The notes below the pieces were generated by a model, which was given only the letters and a program-made list of their open reading frames with translations, was not told where the DNA came from and searched no databases. Position numbers and translations under genes: made by a program. Of a DNA stretch of 12,278 nt, positions 1-5,457 are shown piece by piece (position 1 is the first letter of the stretch; each line of letters starts with the position of its first letter). This stretch comes from an uncultured Chloroflexota bacterium (lineage in GTDB: Bacteria; Chloroflexota; Anaerolineae; Aggregatilineales; Phototrophicaceae). The stretch spans positions 1 to 12,278 of the forward strand of contig CALMZT010000417.1 of assembly GCA_937870805.1 (NCBI GenBank). The letters are read 5' to 3'.

Positions 1-2796
1 AATGTGGTTGGTCAAGCGCTAGGCTTACAAGTGAGTTTTAGCGAATTTGGCGTGCAAGTTTTCCTCGCCATGCTTACCGTGATCCCAATGCTGGCGGTGG
101 CAATTTTCGTTGGCTTGATGTGGGATGCGCGGCGTTGGCTGATCGCGTCGATCATTTTCCACGTCCTGTTCGCCTTCTTCTTCACGACAGTGTTCACCAA
201 CATCAACGGCTTGGGCACGGGCATGATCGGCAGTCTCGGCTATTGGCTGGAACAGCAGGGCGTGCGGCGCGGCAGCCAACCGCAATACTATTATCTGGCG
301 ATTATCCTGCCGTTCTATGAATTTTTACCGATCATTGGCAGCATTCTGGCGATGTTCGCGGGGATGACGCTGTTCTGGCGACACATGCGTAATCGTCTGG
401 AACGTGAACAGCCTGTGGTCGTTGATGAGCCTGGCGAAATGCCAGTGGAAATGACGCTCGAACCGGAAAAGGAGAAGCGCAGTGAGGCAGTCACTGTTGA
501 AGAACTGCCGACGCTTGGCGACATCATTGAAGATGAACCTAAGCACAAGCGCGGCGAAATGCCGGAAGCGACGATTGAGAACGCGCGGCGACCTGTCGCG
601 CCGGAAGAATGGCTGGGGCGTTTGCCGTTTCTGCTGTTCGTGTCCTGGTGGACAATCTTCAATCTCATTGCGTACACGCTGGCAGGCGAAAAAATGCCCT
701 GGATCGGCACACACATGACCATGCCGATGATTCTGCTGAGCGCGTGGTATTTTGGCAACCTGTTTGAGAAAGTGGAAGTCTCCAAATTCTTCAGGCAGGG
801 CTGGCTGTATCTCATCGCCTTCCCGGTGCTGTTTGTTGCGCTGTTCAATCTGATCGCGCCGTACTTCAACGGCAAGCCGCCGTTCGCCGGGCTGGAACAA
901 CTGCAATTGCAGGATACCTACATGTGGCTGGCGGTATTAATTTTGGCGGGGGTGGCGTCGTGGTTCATCTGGTGGCTGGCACAGCGTACCGGCTGGCGGC
1001 ATCTGCGCATGATGTTCGGCGTAGCAGCGTTCGTGGCGCTGGCGGTGATTACGTTCCGTTCAGCCTGGATTTCGTCGTTTATCTACTATGACTACGCTGT
1101 CGAGCCGATTGTGTATGCCCACAGCGCGCCTGCCGTCAAGACGGTGCTCAATCAGATCGAAGAACTCAGCTTCCGCACTTCCGATGGCATGGGCATGCCC
1201 TTTGCCTACGATGATCTGGTGTCGTGGCCCTATAGCTGGTACTTCCGCAACTTCACGAATGCGCGCTTTATGCCCAGCAGTAATATCAACGCGCAAACAC
1301 TCAACGGCACGGTTGTCGTCGTCATCGGTGAGGAAAATCGCTCGGCAGTTGAGCCGTTGTTGGGTGAAAGTTACTACCGCTTTGAGTACATCCGCATGTG
1401 GTGGCCGCTGCAAGATTACTTCAACCTGACAGCAGATCGTGTGGTCAATATCTTCGACATGCGTCCGGAAAACCAGCAAGCCCCCGGTATCCGTCGTGGC
1501 TTGTTCGACATCTGGTGGAATCGGGATTATGAGACTTACAGTGAAGCAGTCGGCAGCGATTTGACGATTTCACGCTGGCCCGTGCGCCATCGTATGTATG
1601 TTTACGTGCGCCGTGATGTCATGGGGCAGGTGTGGTCCTTGGGCACAGGCGAGGCAACGGCGCTCGAACCACAGCCAGAGGAAACAAATCTATGCGTCAC
1701 CAACTGGCAGGATCGTAACGCGAATCTGGTGTTCGGCACGCCGGGCAGCGCACCGTCACAGTTGAGCCGCCCTCTGGGTTTGAGCATTGGATATGATGGC
1801 AATATCTACATCGCCGAAGAAGGCAACAATCGTATCTCAGTGTTTGACCCCGATGGTAACTTTATCCGCACGTTTGGCGAGTTTGGCGGGCGCGACGTGA
1901 CAGGCGCATTCTTTACACGCCCCAACGATGTGACGTTCGGCGTAGATAACGTGATGTACATCGTGGATACCTGGAATTATCGTATTCAGTCGTTTGCCCC
2001 GAATGGCACACTCATCAACGCATGGGGGCAGCCCGGCGAGTCAGGACCGAACGCGCCCGTTGTTCCTGTGGATGGTTTCTGGGCACCGCGCGATGCCATT
2101 ACTGACGCGGAAGGTTATGTCTACGTCGCCGATACAGGCAACAAGCGTATCCGTGTTTACACCGCACAGGGGCAGTACGTGCGCGACATCGGCTCCAGCG
2201 GCAGCGCGGAAGGGCAGTTGGATGAGCCTGTCGGCTTGGCTATAGATAATGAACGCCGCGAAATCTATGTCGCCGAGTGGTGGAATCAACGAGTTTCTGT
2301 GTTCAGCTTAGACGGTGTTTACCAGCGCAGTTTTGACGTGCGTGCATGGTACGAAGAATCTGGCAATCGTCCGTATGTGGCGCTAGACAGTACACGTGGA
2401 CTGGTTTACGTCACTGACCCGGATGCAGGGCGTGTGATGGTTTATAACACACAAGGCGATTGTGTAGGTGCATTTGGGCAAGCGACACGCGATGAAGTCG
2501 ATGCTTCAAATTTCATGACGATTGGCGGTATTCTGGTAGACGGTGCAGGCAATGTCTACGTCACCGATTCAAGCACCGGGCGTGTACTGCGCTTCACCCC
2601 GTTCGTGGAGACAGTACCGCAAAGCGAACCCTCCGCCGAAGTGACAGCCGAAGCGACAATGGATATGACAGTCGAAGTGACAGCCGAAGCCACGCAGGAG
2701 ACAACTGTTGAGGATACGCCGGAAATCACGGCGATTGCGTCGCCAGAAGCTACTGCGGAGACGACCTCTGAGACGACACAGCAGCCCGGTGGATAA
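1..2796 (+). CDS. Agl23-like (TIGR03663) polytopic membrane protein with C-terminal NHL repeats, 5' partial
   Basis: The reading frame is already open at base 1 and the protein begins in mid-domain, so the true start lies upstream; the GTG at 4 is unlikely to be it. About 930 residues are visible. Residues 1-130 hold three hydrophobic segments and the stretch FFTTVFTNINGLGTG followed by SLGYWLEQQ and PQYYYLAIILPFYEFLP, which I recognise as typical of TIGR03663 (flippase-associated Agl23, GT-C-like fold, found in Chloroflexota and archaea). A charged loop (about 130-205) is followed by further membrane helices (about 208-355). A presumably extracytoplasmic domain (about 360-570) comes next, then about six NHL repeats (about 572-865; for example the GNIYIAEEGNNRISVF type), and a Thr/Glu/Ala-rich tail (880-930). 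Agl23 relatives are linked to lipid-linked glycan handling, so a surface glycosylation role is inference. The NHL part probably forms a beta-propeller. The family call is from memory of motifs and not a search. Confidence 0.75.
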   Translation, partial: NVVGQALGLQVSFSEFGVQVFLAMLTVIPMLAVAIFVGLMWDARRWLIASIIFHVLFAFFFTTVFTNINGLGTGMIGSLGYWLEQQGVRRGSQPQYYYLAIILPFYEFLPIIGSILAMFAGMTLFWRHMRNRLEREQPVVVDEPGEMPVEMTLEPEKEKRSEAVTVEELPTLGDIIEDEPKHKRGEMPEATIENARRPVAPEEWLGRLPFLLFVSWWTIFNLIAYTLAGEKMPWIGTHMTMPMILLSAWYFGNLFEKVEVSKFFRQGWLYLIAFPVLFVALFNLIAPYFNGKPPFAGLEQLQLQDTYMWLAVLILAGVASWFIWWLAQRTGWRHLRMMFGVAAFVALAVITFRSAWISSFIYYDYAVEPIVYAHSAPAVKTVLNQIEELSFRTSDGMGMPFAYDDLVSWPYSWYFRNFTNARFMPSSNINAQTLNGTVVVVIGEENRSAVEPLLGESYYRFEYIRMWWPLQDYFNLTADRVVNIFDMRPENQQAPGIRRGLFDIWWNRDYETYSEAVGSDLTISRWPVRHRMYVYVRRDVMGQVWSLGTGEATALEPQPEETNLCVTNWQDRNANLVFGTPGSAPSQLSRPLGLSIGYDGNIYIAEEGNNRISVFDPDGNFIRTFGEFGGRDVTGAFFTRPNDVTFGVDNVMYIVDTWNYRIQSFAPNGTLINAWGQPGESGPNAPVVPVDGFWAPRDAITDAEGYVYVADTGNKRIRVYTAQGQYVRDIGSSGSAEGQLDEPVGLAIDNERREIYVAEWWNQRVSVFSLDGVYQRSFDVRAWYEESGNRPYVALDSTRGLVYVTDPDAGRVMVYNTQGDCVGAFGQATRDEVDASNFMTIGGILVDGAGNVYVTDSSTGRVLRFTPFVETVPQSEPSAEVTAEATMDMTVEVTAEATQETTVEDTPEITAIASPEATAETTSETTQQPGG
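2637..2690 (+). repeat. 18-bp direct repeat in the Thr/Glu-rich tail
   Basis: The 18-base sequence CGAAGTGACAGCCGAAGC occurs identically at 2637-2654 and 2673-2690, a 36-base (12-codon) period inside the Agl23-like gene, encoding EVTAEA twice. It fits tail growth by local duplication in a low-complexity, probably surface-exposed segment. Confidence 0.8.
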
Positions 2797-2813
2797 TTCA
2801 GTTCGTAAAAAAT

Positions 2814-2843
2814 CTGTAGGAACAAGACGATTTGTTCCTACAG
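2814..2843. repeat. Perfect 12-bp intergenic palindrome, TGTAGG/CCTACA type
   Basis: The arms 2814-2825 (CTGTAGGAACAA) and 2832-2843 are perfect reverse complements around the 6-base loop GACGAT. It sits 17 bases after the stop of the Agl23-like gene. No T-run follows on the plus strand, so it is not a standard intrinsic terminator. It shares the outer TGTAGG/CCTACA with the hairpin at 5012-5035, which suggests a dispersed palindromic (REP-like) element. It could still act as an mRNA 3' end stabiliser. Confidence 0.75.
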
Positions 2844-2879
2844 TAGGTCAAAATATAACATTCGACTAACGGCGCGTGC

Positions 2880-2908
2880 TTGACACTGTTTCAGCACCAT
2901 GTTAGAAT
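2880..2908 (+). promoter_or_regulatory. Probable housekeeping-sigma promoter of the nusA operon
   Basis: A perfect -35 box TTGACA (2880-2885) is followed after exactly 17 bases by TAGAAT (2903-2908), one mismatch from the -10 consensus. Transcription would start at about 2914-2917, giving a leader of about 180 bases before the nusA start. It is the only strong promoter-like pair I see between the Agl23-like gene and nusA. Confidence 0.7.
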
Positions 2909-2928
2909 CGTTATCAGTATTGAAACGC

Positions 2929-2954
2929 AAAAAGTGGGCAACCCCCACTTTTTT
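2929..2954 (+). terminator. Terminator-like hairpin in the nusA leader, candidate attenuator
   Basis: Arms AAAAAGTGGG (2929-2938) and CCCACTTTTT (2944-2953) pair perfectly over 10 bp around the 5-base loop CAACC, and the 3' arm runs into TTTTTT (2949-2954). The form is that of an intrinsic terminator with a 5' A-run, so it could work in both directions. It begins about 15 bases after the predicted start of the nusA transcript, so it would act on the operon mRNA itself rather than only on the upstream gene. I see no clear competing antiterminator helix. The layout recalls the terminator-like leader described upstream of rimP-nusA in enterobacteria (Rfam 'rimP leader', from memory). It may alternatively be just the terminator of the upstream gene. 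Confidence 0.6.
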
Positions 2955-3020
2955 CGTATCAACAAATACTGCGGTATCGTTTTCACTACAACGGTTTTCT
3001 CCTGATTTATCGTTTCCGCT

Positions 3021-3037
3021 GCGCCTTTTTGGGGCGC
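3021..3037 (+). other. Short GC-rich hairpin late in the nusA leader
   Basis: GCGCC (3021-3025) pairs with GGCGC (3033-3037) around a T-rich loop, extendable by one T-G pair. It lies about 60 bases before the nusA start codon, in the spacer between the attenuator-like hairpin and the ribosome binding region. A role in leader folding is only a possibility. Confidence 0.35.
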
Positions 3038-3095
3038 GATCATATAGTTCATCAAGGTAATTGTTTCCCTCAATTGGGAGTTCTAATCAAAGGCA

Positions 3096-4982
3096 ATGAG
3101 AAACGAGTTCGAGATTGCATTCAATGAAATCACGGAAATGCGCTCCCTGCCGCGCGAGATTGTGCTGGAGGCGCTGCAAACGGCGCTGATCTCAGCCTAT
3201 CGGCGTGATGCAGGAGCGAGTGCGGCACAGCGCGTCGAAGCAAAACTCGACGCGACCACCGGACGCGCGCGCATTTACGTGGAAAAAGAAGTGGTCGATG
3301 ATGTGATGAATTTCAACACAGAAGTCGATCTTGAAAAAGCGCGTTATTACGATCCAGAAGCCAATTTAGGCGATATGGTCATGGTGGGTGTCGAAGGCAC
3401 TACCAAAAAGTTCGGGCGTATCGCCGCGCAGACCGCTAAACAAGTTATTTTGCAGAAAATCCGCGAGGCAGAGCGCAACGCCCTGTACGAGGAGTTTTCA
3501 GGTAAAGAAGGCGACTTGATGGTCGGCACCGTGCAGAGTATCAACTCTAATCTGGTGACGCTGAGCTTAGGTCGTACTGAAGCGGTGCTGCCGCGCGCAC
3601 AGCAAATTCCCGGCGAAAAGTATAAACCCCACGACAAAATCCGTACCTACGTGCTGGAGGTCAAGCGTACCAATCGCGGACCCAGCATTGTCGTGAGCCG
3701 CGCGCATCGTAACATGCTGCGCCGTCTGCTGGAATACGAAGTGCCGGAAATTTATAACGGACAGGTCGAAATCAAGAATATCGCGCGTGAAGCCGGACAT
3801 CGCTCTAAAGTGGCGGTGGCGGCGCTGCAAGAGGGGATTGACCCTGTAGGCGCGTGCGTTGGTATTCGTGGTATTCGTATCCAGAACATCGTCAAGGAAC
3901 TCCACGACGAAAAGATCGACGTAATCGAGTGGAACCCCGACCAGGAAGAGTTTATCAAGAAAGCCCTCAGCCCCGCGCGCGTGACAGGCGTATATCTGGA
4001 AGATGATCCAGACGCCGGACGCACGGCAACAGTGGTTGTGCCAGATGACCAACTCTCGCTGGCAATTGGGCGTGAAGGGCAAAACGCGCGCCTCGCCGCC
4101 AAGCTCACTGGATGGCGCATCGACATCAAGAGTGTGACGGAAGCCGTCGGCGATGCCATTGCGAAGATCGAAACCCCGGCTTTTGCCGACATCAAGACGC
4201 GCACTGCTGAGATGCTGCCGGACGTAAAGCGTATTCTGGAGAAGAAAAGCGCCAGCCGTGTCATCAGCCCCGAAGAATACACCGCGCTCGGCAAGTTTGC
4301 CGATATGGTGGAACGGCGGCTGTTGGCGACACGGGAGAATGCTCGTAAGGCGCGTATTGATGAACTCAATGCCGTGCGTGCGACACTGCCGCGCAAAGCC
4401 TTCGAGACGCCCGTTACAGCGCTGGATTTGCCCGACAGCTACATTGAAGCCTTGCAGCCGATGGACAACGTAGGCGAGATCATGCTGCGCTTCCTGATTG
4501 ACGAAGATCGTCTGCGTCATATGCTTTCGGGACAAGGACGTGATGCGCTGGCTCGTGTTCAAATTGCGCTTGACCGCCTGATGCTGGAAGTCGATCAGCC
4601 GAAAGAAGAACCGCAAGCCGAGGTGGCACCTGCGCCGGAAGCTGTGGAAGCAGTGGCAGAAGATGAAGAAACGGTGATCCCCGCTGCGTTCGGCGATGAG
4701 CATCTGGTTGTTGAGACACCCAAGAAGGTTGAACGTAAACCTGAAGCACCGAAAGTTGCTACACCGCCAGCGCCGCAGGAAGAAGTCGATTACGGCGATC
4801 TGAGCTTTGAGGACGATGAGGACACCTTTGCTCCTGGAACGAAAGAAAGCCAGCAGAAGAAGAAGAAAGAACGCCAGCAGCGCCGCGAACTAGTCTTCGA
4901 TGAAGATCGTGGTGTGCAAGTTGTCAAGCGCAAGCGCAAGGGTGGACGCCAACGTGACAGTTGGGGTATGGACGAAGAGTAA
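3096..4982 (+). CDS. nusA: Transcription termination/antitermination factor NusA, long C-terminal extension
   Basis: NusA binds RNA polymerase and nascent RNA to modulate pausing, termination and antitermination. The 628 residues show the NusA N-terminal domain (1-135; REIVLEALQTALISAYRR is typical), an S1 domain (about 138-203; VTLSLGRTEAVLPR), KH1 (about 205-285; GACVGIRGIRIQNI) and KH2 (about 290-350; SLAIGREGQNARLAAKL). The core ends near 350. Residues 355-500 are a helical extension, and 443-495 (LPDSYIEAL ... VGEIM ... LARVQIALDRL) look like a helix-hairpin-helix unit as in the alpha-CTD or the acidic repeats of proteobacterial NusA. The tail goes from acidic (about 500-585) to strongly basic (about 585-620). 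The ATG at 3096 matches the family N-terminus; the nearest SD-like elements are GGGAG at 3076-3080 and a very close AAGG. It is the first gene of the operon here, with no rimP before it. Confidence 0.97.
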   Translation: MRNEFEIAFNEITEMRSLPREIVLEALQTALISAYRRDAGASAAQRVEAKLDATTGRARIYVEKEVVDDVMNFNTEVDLEKARYYDPEANLGDMVMVGVEGTTKKFGRIAAQTAKQVILQKIREAERNALYEEFSGKEGDLMVGTVQSINSNLVTLSLGRTEAVLPRAQQIPGEKYKPHDKIRTYVLEVKRTNRGPSIVVSRAHRNMLRRLLEYEVPEIYNGQVEIKNIAREAGHRSKVAVAALQEGIDPVGACVGIRGIRIQNIVKELHDEKIDVIEWNPDQEEFIKKALSPARVTGVYLEDDPDAGRTATVVVPDDQLSLAIGREGQNARLAAKLTGWRIDIKSVTEAVGDAIAKIETPAFADIKTRTAEMLPDVKRILEKKSASRVISPEEYTALGKFADMVERRLLATRENARKARIDELNAVRATLPRKAFETPVTALDLPDSYIEALQPMDNVGEIMLRFLIDEDRLRHMLSGQGRDALARVQIALDRLMLEVDQPKEEPQAEVAPAPEAVEAVAEDEETVIPAAFGDEHLVVETPKKVERKPEAPKVATPPAPQEEVDYGDLSFEDDEDTFAPGTKESQQKKKKERQQRRELVFDEDRGVQVVKRKRKGGRQRDSWGMDEE

Positions 4983-5011
4983 GGTTTTATGTTGTAGGAC
5001 CATATAATAGG

Positions 5012-5035
5012 TGTAGGGGTAACATTACCCCTACA
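5012..5035. repeat. Near-perfect palindrome in the nusA-ylxR spacer, TGTAGG/CCTACA type
   Basis: TGTAGGGGTAA (5012-5022) is the exact reverse complement of 5025-5035, leaving a 2-base centre; physically a 9-bp stem with the loop AACATT. No T-run follows. The outer arms resemble those of the hairpin at 2814-2843, and TGTAGGGG...CCCCTACA palindromes are, to my knowledge, frequent intergenic repeats in Chloroflexota and cyanobacteria. A further TGTAGG lies at 4993-4998. In the operon mRNA the hairpin could cause pausing, processing or stabilisation. Confidence 0.7.
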
Positions 5036-5046
5036 GACGATGTTCT

Positions 5047-5051
5047 GAGAG
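5047..5051 (+). promoter_or_regulatory. SD-like GAGAG deciding the ylxR start
   Basis: GAGAG (5047-5051) lies 9 bases before the ATG at 5061 but only 3 bases before the in-frame GTG at 5055, so it favours the ATG. Confidence 0.5.
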
Positions 5052-5060
5052 CTAGTGATA

Positions 5061-5336
5061 ATGAACGGAAAAACTGCATCAAACCGTAAACATGTTCCTC
5101 TACGAAGCTGTGTTGTTTGCCGCGAAAAAGACGCCAAACGCACGTTGTTTCGTGTCGTAAGAACTGAGGAGGGGGTGTTGGTTGATCCTACTGGCAAACT
5201 CAATGGACGTGGCGCTTACTTATGTGAGCGCAAGCCATGTTGGGAGCGTGCTGTGGCAAGCGACGTTCTGGCAAAAGCATTACGTACTACGCTGACCGAG
5301 ACAGATCGTGAACGCCTGCGGCAGGCAATGCCGTAA
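5061..5336 (+). CDS. ylxR: YlxR/RnpM family RNA-binding protein
   Basis: A 91-residue protein with the complete YlxR (DUF448) signature: PLRSCVVCREK near the N-terminus, then RGAYLC followed by KPC, giving two Cys pairs (C17/C20 and C55/C60), plus K/R-rich surfaces. In Bacillus subtilis the protein was recently named RnpM and reported to bind the RNase P RNA; that role is family knowledge and not shown here. The ATG at 5061 is preferred over the GTG at 5055 because of the spacing to GAGAG. It follows nusA after 78 bases that contain a palindrome. The neighbouring ylxQ gene usual in Firmicutes is not present downstream. Confidence 0.93.
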   Translation: MNGKTASNRKHVPLRSCVVCREKDAKRTLFRVVRTEEGVLVDPTGKLNGRGAYLCERKPCWERAVASDVLAKALRTTLTETDRERLRQAMP

Positions 5337-5387
5337 CCATGATGGCTGACCGGCGGCATTTACCAATTTTGTTTATAAAGCAGCGGC

Positions 5388-5427
5388 GAGTAAGGGCATA
5401 AGCATGTAAACCGCTTTTCCCTTGCTC
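5388..5427 (+). other. Two-tier stem-loop in the infB leader
   Basis: GAGTAAGGG (5388-5396) pairs with CCCTTGCTC (5419-5427) over 9 bp with one G-T wobble. Inside it AAGC (5400-5403) pairs with GCTT (5413-5416) around a 9-base loop. The structure lies in the 121-base ylxR-infB spacer, 21 bases before the infB SD sequence, and has no T-run at its 3' side. It could be a leader structure for infB or a chance fold; I do not recognise it as a known RNA family. Confidence 0.4.
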
Positions 5428-5448
5428 ATCGCTCCATGTGTATTGTAT

Positions 5449-5453
5449 GGAGG
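5449..5453 (+). promoter_or_regulatory. Strong SD (GGAGG) deciding the infB start
   Basis: GGAGG at 5449-5453 is 4 bases before the ATG at 5458. This rules against the in-frame TTG at 5422, which lies upstream of the SD and inside a predicted stem. Confidence 0.8.
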
Positions 5454-5457
5454 CACT

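Noticed and set aside
2637..2796. Agl23-like protein tail as a sortase sorting signal
   Set aside because: The tail is Thr/Glu-rich, has no LPXTG-like motif and no C-terminal hydrophobic stretch with basic end.
2814..2843. Palindrome as intrinsic terminator of the Agl23-like gene
   Set aside because: No T-run follows the 3' arm; kept as a repeat instead.
2891..3073. 60-codon minus-strand frame opposite the nusA leader
   Set aside because: No SD or recognisable motif; it covers the promoter and attenuator-like hairpin, which explain the region better.
3567..4703. Long open minus-strand frame opposite nusA
   Set aside because: It lies fully inside a clear nusA gene, has low-complexity composition typical of antisense reading, and shows no domain.
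5003..5008. Perfect TATAAT in the nusA-ylxR spacer
   Set aside because: No -35-like hexamer at 16-18 bases and no extended -10; probably chance in an AT-rich spacer.
5339..5401. Short plus-strand frame of 20 codons starting 2 bases after ylxR
   Set aside because: No SD, no similarity I recognise, and it runs into the predicted stem; not annotated as a gene.
5422..5457. Upstream TTG start adding 12 residues to IF-2
   Set aside because: The strong GGAGG at 5449-5453 lies inside this extension and points to the ATG at 5458; the extra residues do not fit the family.
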